Under the pieces are notes generated by a model. That model saw nothing but the letters and a program-made list of their open reading frames with translations. It searched no databases and was not told the origin of the DNA. A DNA stretch of 64,000 nucleotides from Novosphingobium sp. 9 (GTDB taxonomy: Bacteria; Pseudomonadota; Alphaproteobacteria; Sphingomonadales; Sphingomonadaceae): the NCBI RefSeq assembly GCF_025340265.1, contig NZ_CP022707.1:1116501-1180500 (forward strand), written 5' to 3'. A program made the translations under genes and the position numbers. Positions 36,695 to 44,524 of the stretch are shown in pieces (the stretch's first letter is position 1; every line of letters starts with the position of its first letter).

Positions 36695-38437
36695 GTGATT
36701 GACCAGCCGCTGCTGGACCGGGTGAAGAAGCAGGCATGGTTCCACCGCTATCCGCGCGGCTGGCCGCTGCTGCTGTTCGTGATCGCGGGCATGACTACGG
36801 CTGTCTCGGTCATGGCGATCGAGCGGGCCGATCGGCAGACCCGCCAGGTGGAGCTGGACCGCAACCTCACCGAGATTTCCTCCGCGCTGCAACGCCGCGT
36901 TACCGAGAACATGGCGCTGCTGCGCGCGGGCGCGGCGCTGTTCGCCACCCAGTCGAACGTCAGCGCCGACCAGTTCCACGACTTCGCGCAGGACCTGCAG
37001 GGCAGCGGCAACATGTACGGTTCGCTCGGCATGGGCTGGGCGCCGCTGCTGACCGCCGCGCAAGTGCCCTTCTTCGAAGTGGCGGTGCGCCAGTCACCGG
37101 GTAGCGAGACGTACGCCGTCACGCCCTATGTCGATGGTGCCGATCCCTATTCGGTGCCGGTGCTGTTCCTGGAGCCGGGATCGCCCGACAATCGCAAGGC
37201 GATCGGCTTCGACATGTATTCGGAAGCCGTGCGCCGTGCCGCGATCGACAGGGCGCGCGCCGCGCGCGCGCCGGTCGCCTCGGGCAAGGTCAAGCTGGTG
37301 CAGGACAACGGACGTCCCGATGCCGCCGGGTTCCTGATCTACATGCCGGTGGTGATGGGGCGGGGCCATAACCAGTACATCAAGGGCTTTCTCTACAGCC
37401 CTTTCCGGGCCGAGGATTTCCTCAGCTCGGCCAGCGAGCTTTATCGCAACAACCGCATCGACGTGTCGATCTACGACCAGAGCGTCGATCCGGCCAACCT
37501 GCTGGCCGAACGCACCGCCGAAGGCACCGAGGGGCCGACGACCGAACGCACCATCGATGTCGGCGGCGAGCAGTGGGTCGTCGTCGTCAGCGATCGGCAA
37601 TACGGTGCGCTCTCGCCGCTCGCCCGGATCACGCTGTTCTTCGGGATCATCGCCTCGCTGGCGGCGATGGCGGTGGGGCGCTTCATTACCCACCGCGCCG
37701 CCGAGGACCGGCAGGTGCTCGAATGGCTTCAGGGCCAGTCGGCGATCCGCGATTCGCTGACGCGCGAGCTGAACCATCGGGTGAAGAACACGCTGGCCAA
37801 CGTGCTCTCGATCGCCGCACTCACGCGCAGGCGCGCCACCGATCTGGACGATTATACCGAGAGCCTGAGTGCCCGCATCCGCGCGCTGTCGGCCACGCAC
37901 GATATCCTCTCGCAGTCGGACTGGACCAGCGCGGCGCTGGGCGATGTGATCGAGGCGGAACTCGCGCCCTACATGGAAGGCAACGAGAGCCACGTCGAGC
38001 GGGGCGGCCCGGATATCAAGCTGGCGCCCAACGATGCGATGTCGCTGGGCCTCGCGATCCACGAACTGGCGACGAACGCGGCCAAGTACGGCGCGCTTTC
38101 CACCATCGAGGGGCGTGTTCACGTCCACTGGAAGATGGTGTCGGACCGGCTGGCGCAGATCAGCTGGCGCGAAGAGGGCGGCCCGCCCGTGGTGGCGCCG
38201 AAAAAGCGCGGTTTCGGGCGCGACCTGATCGAGAAGATCGTCGCGCACGAGCTGAAGTCGGCGGTAGACCTGCGCTTCGAGCCGACCGGTGTGGAATGCA
38301 TGCTGCGCGTGCCGGTACGCGCCGCGCGCGAGTTCGCCCTTAGAACCGAGCAGCGGCTCGGGCCAGCGGGCGGGGCGAGGGGGGGCGCTCTGTTTCCTGA
38401 CGTCTGGCGCAATGTTTGGATATTGGGCCAAGTATAA
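36695..38437 (+). CDS. CHASE-domain HWE-family sensor histidine kinase
   Basis: The 580-residue protein has a transmembrane helix near residue 25 and a periplasmic CHASE domain (RVTENMALLRAGAALFATQ through GRPDAAGFLIYMPVV, about residues 65-230). A second helix lies near residue 315, followed by an HWE/HisKA_2 kinase. The phospho-acceptor histidine is in ELNHRVKNTLANVLS (about residue 361), and the ATP lid region reads HELATNAAKYGALS and ISWREEGGPPV. HWE kinases with CHASE sensors act on PhyR in sphingomonads. Genomic position between nepR-ecfG and phyR makes it the likely cognate kinase. GTG 36695 with AAGGAA upstream is the chosen start. An EcfG-type promoter precedes it. Confidence 0.88.
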   Translation: MIDQPLLDRVKKQAWFHRYPRGWPLLLFVIAGMTTAVSVMAIERADRQTRQVELDRNLTEISSALQRRVTENMALLRAGAALFATQSNVSADQFHDFAQDLQGSGNMYGSLGMGWAPLLTAAQVPFFEVAVRQSPGSETYAVTPYVDGADPYSVPVLFLEPGSPDNRKAIGFDMYSEAVRRAAIDRARAARAPVASGKVKLVQDNGRPDAAGFLIYMPVVMGRGHNQYIKGFLYSPFRAEDFLSSASELYRNNRIDVSIYDQSVDPANLLAERTAEGTEGPTTERTIDVGGEQWVVVVSDRQYGALSPLARITLFFGIIASLAAMAVGRFITHRAAEDRQVLEWLQGQSAIRDSLTRELNHRVKNTLANVLSIAALTRRRATDLDDYTESLSARIRALSATHDILSQSDWTSAALGDVIEAELAPYMEGNESHVERGGPDIKLAPNDAMSLGLAIHELATNAAKYGALSTIEGRVHVHWKMVSDRLAQISWREEGGPPVVAPKKRGFGRDLIEKIVAHELKSAVDLRFEPTGVECMLRVPVRAAREFALRTEQRLGPAGGARGGALFPDVWRNVWILGQV

Positions 38438-38643
38438 GTCCGTATCAGCTGGCGTGCTAAGCTCCAGAACTGATGCAAAAACAGGACAGGCCCTGAGGAA
38501 AAGCCCTGATTTTCGGCTGCAAAGCCGATTTCACGTATATGTCCGTATGTTCACTTTAGCCCTGTCGAGGTTAGGCCCGTGGCAAAGGTCGTAAAGCGGG
38601 TGCAATCGCTTTCAATAAAGACAGAGCAAAGGACTACAACATA

Positions 38644-39056
38644 ATGGGACGCGCCTTCTCTGCCCGCCGCTGGCTGGCCGAACTGGATGATCTTGCGCTG
38701 GCGGCGAGCCAGGCCTCGCCCGAATCCGAGGAGGCGTGTCTGCGCGCCATGGTCGCGCTGCTGCGGGCCTGCCCGGAGGGGTATCGCGTGCTGGAACTGG
38801 AGGGCGAGCGGGCCGATGTGCTGGCCCGCCGGCTGGCTGCAGGCGCACCGGAATCCGCGGCGATGACGCTGCTGCCGGTCCATGCCGGGATAATGACCTC
38901 GCGCGGGGGAACGGCACGCATTTCGCCTCGGTCGTGCTCGATGACGAGATGGGCGAATCCACCTCTATCGGCAGCACGTTCGCGCTGGCGCTGGTCGGCG
39001 CGCTGGCGCTGTCGATCGTCGATGTGGCGCAGCCGGTGATGCCCGCGATCTTCTGA
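38644..39056 (+). pseudogene. Uncharacterised small protein gene with a frameshift
   Basis: No family was recognised. The first frame encodes an acidic helical region (MGRAFSARRWLAELDDLALAA, then LRAMVALLRACPEGYRVLELE), and the frame is lost near 38887-38910. A second frame continues naturally as NGTHFASVVLDDEMGES and a hydrophobic helix (STFALALVGALALSIVDVAQ) ending PAIF. Adding one G to the run at 38887-38889 (or at the later G-run near 38906) restores a protein of about 137 residues. Its position, between the stress kinase and phyR, may be meaningful. The gap 38438-38643 upstream shows no clear site. Confidence 0.5.
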
Positions 39057-39065
39057 GGTCAGGCT

Positions 39066-39122
39066 GGGCGTTTTATGGCCTGCGCCCCCCTCCCTTGCTG
39101 AGGGAAGGCCCATAAAATGCCC
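39066..39122. terminator. Inverted repeat between convergent genes
   Basis: GGGCGTTTTATGG-CC and GGCCCATAAAATGCCC form an imperfect long hairpin that encloses a G/C-rich loop. It lies between the end of the small frameshifted gene and the end of phyR, and could stop transcription both ways. Confidence 0.5.
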
Positions 39123-39154
39123 CTCTGCACGGGAGGGGAGGGTGATAAAAATGA

Positions 39155-39175
39155 CCCCCTCCGCAAGGGAGGGGG
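39155..39175. terminator. G/C hairpin, second part of the intergenic repeat
   Basis: CCCCCTCC, a GCAAG loop and GGAGGGGG form a stable hairpin next to an AAAAATGA stretch. Similar CCCTCC-GGAGGG hairpins are common dispersed elements in sphingomonads. Confidence 0.45.
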
Positions 39176-39260
39176 CAGGGGCTTCGCAACTGAAAAGGGG
39201 CGGGAAACCAAGCGATATCGGCAGCCGATAACGGGTGGCCGATACAGGAAGAAAGCGCCG

Positions 39261-40058
39261 TCAGCCCGCCGCGTGGCTGGTCCCGAAGAACAGCGCCTGG
39301 CTGATCGCCGCGCGCACGGTGGCTTCCTGGAACGGCTTGGTGACGAGATAGGTCGGTTCGGGCCGCTCACCGGTCAGCAGGCGTTCGGGATAGGCGGTGA
39401 TGAAGATCACCGGCACGTCGCCGAAGCGCAGCAGGTCTTCCACCGCTTCGATCCCCGAGCTGCCGTCAGCCAGTTGGATGTCGGCCAGCACCAGGCCGGG
39501 ACGGGTGGCCGCGCGCGAGAATGCCTCGACCGCCTGCGCATGGGTGGCGGCCGTGCCGACAACCCGGTGGCCAAGGTCGGACACCAGGCCTTCGAGCTGC
39601 ATCGAGATCAGCGGCTCGTCCTCGATGATGAGCACGTCGGTGGCGCTCTCGTTCTCGATCTCGGCGATGGCCTGGTTCACCAGCGCATCGACATCCTCGA
39701 CATCGACGGCGAGCACGCGGGCGGTATCTTCGCGCGAGAAATCCTCCACCGTCGTCAGCAGCAGGGCCTGGCGATGCGTCGGCGCGATCGTGCGCAGGCG
39801 CGACTGGGCGACTTCCTCGCGGGTGTCGCCTTCGCCGCTGACGGGTTCCTCAACGTGGCCGGTCGACCAGATGCGGGTGAAGGCGGCGTAGAGCGAGGCA
39901 CGGTCGCGGGCGATCGCCTCGCGCAGGGTCGGATCGGCAAGCGCGGCCTCCAGCGTGGCGCGCACATACGTATCGCCCGACTGCTGCGAACCGGTGAGCG
40001 CACGCGCGTAGCGACGCAGGTACGGCAGTTGAAGGGCAATCTGGTCAGAAACGGACAT
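39261..40058 (-). CDS. phyR: PhyR, general stress response anti-anti-sigma regulator
   Basis: The 265-residue protein has an N-terminal sigma-like domain (QLPYLRRYARALTGSQQSGD, then APTHRQALLLTTVEDFSREDTARVL) and a C-terminal receiver (VLIIEDEPLISMQLEGLV, with the phospho-acceptor in LVLADIQLADG and the lysine in YLVTKPF). Upon phosphorylation the sigma-like domain is exposed and binds NepR, freeing EcfG. The start (MSVSDQIALQ) follows an AGGAG site; the longer upstream frame is a shadow. It is separated from nepR-ecfG by the kinase and a small gene. No clear EcfG promoter was found on its own strand upstream. Confidence 0.96.
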   Translation of the reverse strand: MSVSDQIALQLPYLRRYARALTGSQQSGDTYVRATLEAALADPTLREAIARDRASLYAAFTRIWSTGHVEEPVSGEGDTREEVAQSRLRTIAPTHRQALLLTTVEDFSREDTARVLAVDVEDVDALVNQAIAEIENESATDVLIIEDEPLISMQLEGLVSDLGHRVVGTAATHAQAVEAFSRAATRPGLVLADIQLADGSSGIEAVEDLLRFGDVPVIFITAYPERLLTGERPEPTYLVTKPFQEATVRAAISQALFFGTSHAAG

Positions 40059-40234
40059 CGGGGCTCCTCGGCCGTGATGAAACGCGGGCAGAAACACAGG
40101 CAGTTCGGGCACGAAAGTGCAACGTCTCCCCGCGTGGACGTGTTGGAAGCTGGCCTTCCAGCCCGGTACAATGATCTGAGCGCGCATTGGCTTCAGGGCA
40201 AGACGAAAATTTTTCGCGATCGACCGACAATCCG

Positions 40235-40260
40235 GGAACCGAATATGAAGTGTGCGGGTT
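40235..40260 (+). promoter_or_regulatory. EcfG-type promoter for candidate sRNA
   Basis: GGAAC at 40235-40239, 17 bases, then GGTT at 40257-40260 (GTT at 18 bases, as in the promoter at 40587). It points forward, away from phyR. Confidence 0.6.
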
Positions 40261-40265
40261 TGAAC

Positions 40266-40358
40266 GGCATCACCACTGGACCCACCCCCCCCGCAACCCG
40301 GTGGTGACCCGATCCCGGAGCCCCCTGATGCCGCAAGGCCATCGGGGGCTCTTTTTTT
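40266..40358 (+). ncRNA. Candidate stress-induced small RNA (GsrN-like), about 93 nt
   Basis: The stretch has an EcfG-type promoter just upstream, no reading frame worth the name, and a strong intrinsic terminator at its end. The predicted RNA has two hairpins. The 5' one is a 10-bp stem (40270-40279 with 40298-40307) with an 18-base loop containing a run of eight C. The 3' one is the terminator (GAGCCCCC / GGGGGCTC with seven T). In Caulobacter, the SigT-controlled sRNA GsrN uses a C-rich hairpin loop to bind G-rich leader regions such as that of katG. The similarity here is in promoter class, layout and loop chemistry, not in proven sequence homology. The exact 5' end is inferred. Confidence 0.6.
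40318..40358 (+). terminator. Strong intrinsic terminator of the candidate sRNA
   Basis: Stem GAGCCCCC with GGGGGCTC is extended by GATG/CATC and capped by CC-GCAA-GG, then seven T. No protein-coding gene on this strand ends here, so it must belong to an untranslated RNA. Confidence 0.85.
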
Positions 40359-40586
40359 GCCCTTTGATTTCTGCCCGTCGATGTCCCGAGTTGTCGGCGC
40401 TGGCGCGAGTGTGGTCTGGCTCTTGCCGCGCAGATCCCGTGAACGGGCGCTCGTTCCCGATTTGCTTTTGGCCGTTTTGCGCAAAACCTGCGAATTCCTG
40501 GGCCTGCCGGGCGCAGGTGATGTGAGGGTCCTGCGACGAACCGTTGCGCCGCAAAGATGCCCGGAGCGCGTTTCCGGGACTTTTGG

Positions 40587-40612
40587 GGAACCATTTCCGC
40601 GCGGTTAACGTT
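40587..40612 (+). promoter_or_regulatory. EcfG-type promoter for the second sigma gene
   Basis: GGAAC at 40587-40591, 17 bases, CGTT at 40609-40612. The sigma-factor ATG is 37 bases downstream. Confidence 0.75.
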
Positions 40613-40649
40613 CCCTCGGCAACTCGTCACACATACAAGGATTTCCCGC

Positions 40650-41351
40650 ATGCAAGCTCTTGCAGCTACCGCGCCCGAAACCGCTGAGACCATGGACAAC
40701 GCCACGGATACGGCCAAGATCGAGACGCGGGAGGTGACAGCGCTCAGCGAGCGGGACTTCAAGCGCGCACTTCAGGATGTCGCGCCGCATCTGCGTGCCT
40801 TTGCGCGCGGCCTGTGCGGGGACCGCGACCGCGCGGACGATCTGGCGCAGGAAGCCATGCTCCGCGCCTGGGCCGCGCGCGATCGCTACACCGCCGGGAC
40901 CAACTTCAAGGCCTGGACCTTCACGATCCTGCGCAACCACTTCTACAGCGAAGCCCGCCGCGCGCGCTTCCACGGCGAATACGACGAACTGGCGGCCGAG
41001 CGCATCCTGTGCGCCCCTGCCGGTCAGGAAAGTGCCGTTGATCTCGGCGATGTGCTGCGCGCGCTGACCGCCATTCCCGACAGCTACCGCGAGGCGCTGA
41101 TCCTCGTGGCTGCGGGCAACCTCTCGTATGAGGAAATCGCCGAGATCTGCGGGATAGCGCTGGGCACGGTGAAGAGCCGTATCTGCCGCGCCCGCTCGAT
41201 GCTGTCGAAGATCATCGAATCGGGCCAGTTGCCCGACTCACGACACAACTTCGTGCTGACCGGCGAGGCTATCGACGCCTTCTTCGCCGAGATGGCGCTG
41301 ATCGCCAATGCCAACGAAGGCGCGCTCGCCGCTCGCTTCCTCGCGGCCTGA
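40650..41351 (+). CDS. Second EcfG-family sigma factor
   Basis: The 233-residue sigma factor has region 2 (HLRAFARGLCGDRDRADDLAQEAMLRAW) and region 4 (IPDSYREALILVAAGNLSYEEIAEI, then LGTVKSRICRARSML), close to the ecfG product. It differs by an N-terminal extension of about 45 residues and a C-terminal tail of about 40 residues (LTGEAIDAFFAEMALI region). No nepR partner is next to it. A perfect EcfG-type promoter lies upstream, so it is likely a paralogue induced by, or reinforcing, the stress response. Its own promoter choice is unknown. Confidence 0.88.
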   Translation: MQALAATAPETAETMDNATDTAKIETREVTALSERDFKRALQDVAPHLRAFARGLCGDRDRADDLAQEAMLRAWAARDRYTAGTNFKAWTFTILRNHFYSEARRARFHGEYDELAAERILCAPAGQESAVDLGDVLRALTAIPDSYREALILVAAGNLSYEEIAEICGIALGTVKSRICRARSMLSKIIESGQLPDSRHNFVLTGEAIDAFFAEMALIANANEGALAARFLAA

Positions 41352-41408
41352 CGGGTCGAAGCGGAAGCGCAGGACAGATCAGAACAGACAGAGCAGGGAC
41401 GCAGGGCT

Positions 41409-41912
41409 TTGGATTCGGTATCGCAGTCGATGATCGGGGCGGGACAGCAAGGCGCGCTCGCTGCTGATCGCGCTGCTGACCGGGCCGCCGATTGCGATAT
41501 AAAGGGCGCCGCTGCCGCCAAGGTTCTGATCGTCGAAGACGAATTCCTGCTGGCCCTGCAACTCGAAGACATCGTCATGGATGGCGGCCACACCGTGATC
41601 GCCACTGCGGCTGACCGCGCTTCGCTGGAGCGGGTGGGTATAGCGCCCGATGTCGCGCTGGTGGACCTCAACTTGCGCGACGGGCTGACCGGCCCCGCCA
41701 TCGCGCACGATCTGGCCGCACGCTATGGATCTCGGGTGATCTACGTGACCGCCAACCCCGGCCAGATCGACACGCCTGCCGAAACCGCGGTGGGCATCGT
41801 CACCAAGCCCTTCTCGCAAGCGACGATCCTCGCCGCCATCGCCTACGCCCTTGCCGGCTGCCCCGACCACGGCCGGCCCGGAGACTTGCACCCCCTCCAC
41901 CGCATGGGCTGA
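41409..41912 (+). CDS. Single-domain response regulator
   Basis: This 167-residue protein is a lone receiver: KVLIVEDEFLLALQLEDIV, phospho-acceptor aspartate in DVALVDLNLRDG, VIYVTANPGQ, and the lysine in GIVTKPFSQATI. It lacks a DNA-binding domain. Single-domain receivers such as SdrG modulate PhyR phosphorylation in Sphingomonas, but this one does not carry the FATGUY motif typical of that group. Translation may start at TTG 41409 or ATG 41430. It lies 57 bases after the second sigma gene and may be co-transcribed. Confidence 0.82.
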   Translation: MDSVSQSMIGAGQQGALAADRAADRAADCDIKGAAAAKVLIVEDEFLLALQLEDIVMDGGHTVIATAADRASLERVGIAPDVALVDLNLRDGLTGPAIAHDLAARYGSRVIYVTANPGQIDTPAETAVGIVTKPFSQATILAAIAYALAGCPDHGRPGDLHPLHRMG

Positions 41913-42061
41913 GTTTCGGGGGAGGAAGCCGCCGTGGCGCTGGTCCACCCCGCTGCGACTGGCATTGCCTGCGACTCCGCAAATCTCGCTGCTTCTCCTG
42001 CTGGCGGAGAGTCGGACGGAGTGGGCGCGCCGTGACTTTAGGCGGACGGAGTGGGAGAACC

Positions 42062-42365
42062 GCAACGTCTGTCATGGATGGAAGGCGGTCAAACGACCGA
42101 ACCCCCTCAGTCTTCGTCATTCCCGCGAAGGCGGGAATCCAGTCAGCGCAACGTGTCGAAACCAGGATCGGTGGTGGGATCGCGCCACTGCGGTTTCCCC
42201 TCCTCGATCAGCAGGAGTTTCCAGTTCCGGCTCCATATCCTGATCCGTTTCTGCTGGATCAAATGCCTCAATAGGCATGCCAATGCGAGGATGGAGACGG
42301 CGGATGAGAAGGCATTTTCATCGCGAGATCGTTACTGGATTCCCGCCTTCGCGGGAATGACGAAG
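42062..42365 (+). repeat. Dispersed palindromic element, copy 1 (about 300 bp)
   Basis: The element is bounded by CGTCATTCCCGCGAAGGCGG (about 42117) and its inverse ATTCCCGCCTTCGCGGGAAT near 42340-42359. It begins with GCAACGTCTGTCATGG. A reverse-oriented relative lies at 48238-48520. The middle parts also align (CGCAACGTGTCGAAACC and related). It carries no transposase. No gene is seen in 41913-42656. Confidence 0.75.
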
Positions 42366-42384
42366 AAGGGTGGGAAGCGGTCAT

Positions 42385-42510
42385 AGCCCTCTCTCCTTCA
42401 GGGGAGAGGGTTGGGAGAGGGGAGCGCGCGACCTAACCCCTCTCAACTACGGCTAGGCAGCAAGCTGCCTAGCCTTCGTATCTCTCCCCTGAAGAGGAGA
42501 GAGATATGTC
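42385..42510. repeat. Second inverted-repeat element in the same gap
   Basis: CTCTCTCCTTCAGGGGAGAG and CTCTCCCCTGAAGAGGAGAG face each other. A perfect hairpin lies between them (GGCTAGGCAG-CAAG-CTGCCTAGCC). It is non-coding and has the look of a dispersed sphingomonad palindrome. Confidence 0.65.
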
Positions 42511-42656
42511 CACCGTGGGGCGTTTGCAGACCAGCCGAATGCACCCGCAAGCCTTAAAGCGGTTTCCGATCTGGCTGCGTCGGCTCAGGCGCTGTAACGC
42601 TTTGGTGCGGAGCATTTTTTCGCGCTGTCCGGTGTCCCGCCTGGTGAGACAATGGC

Positions 42657-43124
42657 CTATACCGGACCGGTGGCGTGGGCTCCGGCGTCGGCGGGGTTCA
42701 GGGGCTTGCCGGTCAGCAGCTTGAAGGCGCCTTTAAGACCCATGTCAGCGGTCCAGACTTCGGCATCGGCAATGTCGAGGCGGAGCATGGGGACGTTGGC
42801 GGTATCGGTCTCGCCGTCGGGGAACCAGGCCTCGACCGCGTTCGACCAGTGCCTGGCGCGCACCGCCGGGTCGGTCTCCTCGACCAGCGTGCCGGAGAGG
42901 CAGGCGAAAACGTCGTGGTCCTTGGTCATGATCTGCGCCATCGCCGCGCCGCCGGCTGCGATGCGGTTGGTGCGCGCGGCGAAGAACCACAGCGCGTGAT
43001 GCGCCTCGCGGTCAAGCAGGGCGGTCATCGGCTCGGCATGGCCGGGCGCCTCGGTGCGCTTGATCATCAGGAACGGACTGGCGGCGAAGGCGCGCCAGAA
43101 GGTGTCGCGCAGGGTATCGTCCAT
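42657..43124 (-). CDS. Pyridoxamine 5'-phosphate oxidase-family general stress protein
   Basis: The 155-residue protein belongs to the split-barrel flavin-binding group often called general stress protein 26-like. Features are FWRAFAASPFLMIKRTE, ALWFFAARTNRIAAGG, and HWSNAVEAWFPDGETD near residue 92, followed by VPMLRLDIADAEVWTAD. Such proteins bind FMN or FAD, but their reaction is mostly unknown; pyridoxamine oxidation should not be assumed. A perfect EcfG-type promoter lies about 100 bases upstream on the same strand, so it is a likely direct stress target. Confidence 0.87.
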   Translation of the reverse strand: MDDTLRDTFWRAFAASPFLMIKRTEAPGHAEPMTALLDREAHHALWFFAARTNRIAAGGAAMAQIMTKDHDVFACLSGTLVEETDPAVRARHWSNAVEAWFPDGETDTANVPMLRLDIADAEVWTADMGLKGAFKLLTGKPLNPADAGAHATGPV

Positions 43125-43226
43125 GGCAGGTCTCCTCACGATGGCCCGGTCACGTCGGTTCGGCGTCCTGGTCCAGCGGCGCGAGACCCGCTTCGCACAA
43201 GGCGCGCGCCGGGCCTTCCCCTGCAT

Positions 43227-43251
43227 AACGCCTCGCGGGCGGGGCTGTTCC
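43227..43251 (-). promoter_or_regulatory. EcfG-type promoter for the PNPOx-family gene
   Basis: On the reverse strand GGAAC (complement of 43247-43251), 16 bases, CGTT (complement of 43227-43230). It is an exact consensus match pointing toward the gene that starts at 43124. Confidence 0.7.
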
Positions 43252-43324
43252 TGCGAGCGGTGCTCAGGCGGGCGCAGTGCGGGCAGGCGCAGTTCAGGCA
43301 GGGACAGTTCGAGTGGCGACGGGG

Positions 43325-43349
43325 AGAACCAATTCGAAGCAGGGGCGTT
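43325..43349 (+). promoter_or_regulatory. Possible EcfG-type promoter for topoisomerase IB
   Basis: AGAAC at 43325-43329, 16 bases, CGTT at 43346-43349. There is one mismatch in the -35 element. The topoisomerase ATG is 33 bases downstream. Confidence 0.45.
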
Positions 43350-43382
43350 TCGGGAGGACAGCTTTTCGATTGCACGGACCCG

Positions 43383-44426
43383 ATGACCGCACCGCTCGCC
43401 TCCGCCGCTTCTCCGCGCCCGTTGCGCTTCGGCGACGATGCTATGCGGGGGATCACGCGTCGTCGCACGCGGGCGGGGCGATGGGCCTTCGATGTGCCCG
43501 ACGGCGCAAAGATAACCGACCGTGCGGAGATCGCGCGGCTCATGGCGATCGCGCTGCCGCCTGCCTACAAGCGTTGCTGGTATTCGCCCGATCCCGAAGT
43601 ACACCTGCTTGCCACCGGCTACGACGCGCGCGGTCGCAAGCAGTATCGCTACCATCCCGATTGGCGGGCCCAGCGCGAGGCGCGCAAGTTCGCCGCCTAT
43701 CTGCGCTTCGGCGCAGCGCTGCCGGGCTTGCGGGCGCAAGTGGCTCGCGATCTGGCGGCACGGCGGTTCGACCGGGCGCGGGCGGTGGCCTCTGTGGTGG
43801 CCCTGCTCGATACCGGGGCGATCCGGGTGGGCAACGAGTGCTATGCACGCGCCAACCGCAGCTTCGGGGCGACGACGCTGCGCAATCGTCACGCCTCGAT
43901 CACCGGGCGGCGGCTGCATCTGCGGTTTCGCGGCAAAGGCGGACGGATGCACGAGATCGACAGCGAGGATGCGGCGCTGGTGCGGTGTGTGCGGCGGATG
44001 CAGGATCTGCCGGGGCAGCACCTTTTTCAGTACCTCGACGAGGACGGCGCGGCGGTGCCGGTCCATAGCGAAGACGTGAACGCCTATCTGGCCCAGGCGA
44101 TGGGGACAGGATCGGTGGGCGCGAGATCGGGGGAAGAGGGCTTCACCGCCGGGGATTTCCGCACCTTCACTGCCAGCGCACTGGCCTTCGGGTTGCTCTG
44201 CGCCGATCCGCGCCCCGGTCTCGGCGCGATGCTGGAGGTGGTGTCGGCGCGGCTGGGAAACACGCCCGCGATCGCCCGCAAATCCTATGTCCACCCGCTG
44301 GTGATCGCGCTGGCAAAGGGGGAGGAGACCGGTGCAGCCCTCATCCCGAAGCACCTGCCGCGCCGAACGCGATGGATGAGCCGCGAGGAGCGCGGGCTGC
44401 TCGCATTTCTGGGACAGACGGGATGA
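43383..44426 (+). CDS. DNA topoisomerase IB (poxvirus/bacterial type)
   Basis: The 347-residue enzyme relaxes supercoils through a 3'-phosphotyrosyl intermediate. It shows the N-terminal domain (YKRCWYSPDPEVHLLATGYD, RKQYRYHPDWRAQREARKF) and the catalytic domain with IRVGNECYARANRSFGATTL, GKGGRMHEI, and the nucleophile tyrosine in IARKSYVHPLVI near residue 300. ATG 43383 gives the conserved N-terminus; the much longer upstream frame is not coding. It is divergent from the PNPOx gene across 258 bases that hold both promoters noted. Confidence 0.93.
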   Translation: MTAPLASAASPRPLRFGDDAMRGITRRRTRAGRWAFDVPDGAKITDRAEIARLMAIALPPAYKRCWYSPDPEVHLLATGYDARGRKQYRYHPDWRAQREARKFAAYLRFGAALPGLRAQVARDLAARRFDRARAVASVVALLDTGAIRVGNECYARANRSFGATTLRNRHASITGRRLHLRFRGKGGRMHEIDSEDAALVRCVRRMQDLPGQHLFQYLDEDGAAVPVHSEDVNAYLAQAMGTGSVGARSGEEGFTAGDFRTFTASALAFGLLCADPRPGLGAMLEVVSARLGNTPAIARKSYVHPLVIALAKGEETGAALIPKHLPRRTRWMSREERGLLAFLGQTG

Positions 44427-44524
44427 CGGTCTGTCAGGCGGGCGGTGATCTGTTGCGTTGTGCACAGGCGGATGCACGCCCTGCAAGTGACAACGGGGCA
44501 AGGTCAGGGCATCGCGATCGGACC

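Noticed and set aside
40085..40140. Possible EcfG promoter for phyR on the reverse strand
   Set aside because: A CGTT is present at the right spacing, but the -35 reads CCAAC instead of GGAAC, so it is too weak to call.
42506..42724. Short forward frame after the second repeat element
   Set aside because: It overlaps the end of the PNPOx gene on the other strand, is Arg-rich and has no recognisable start context.
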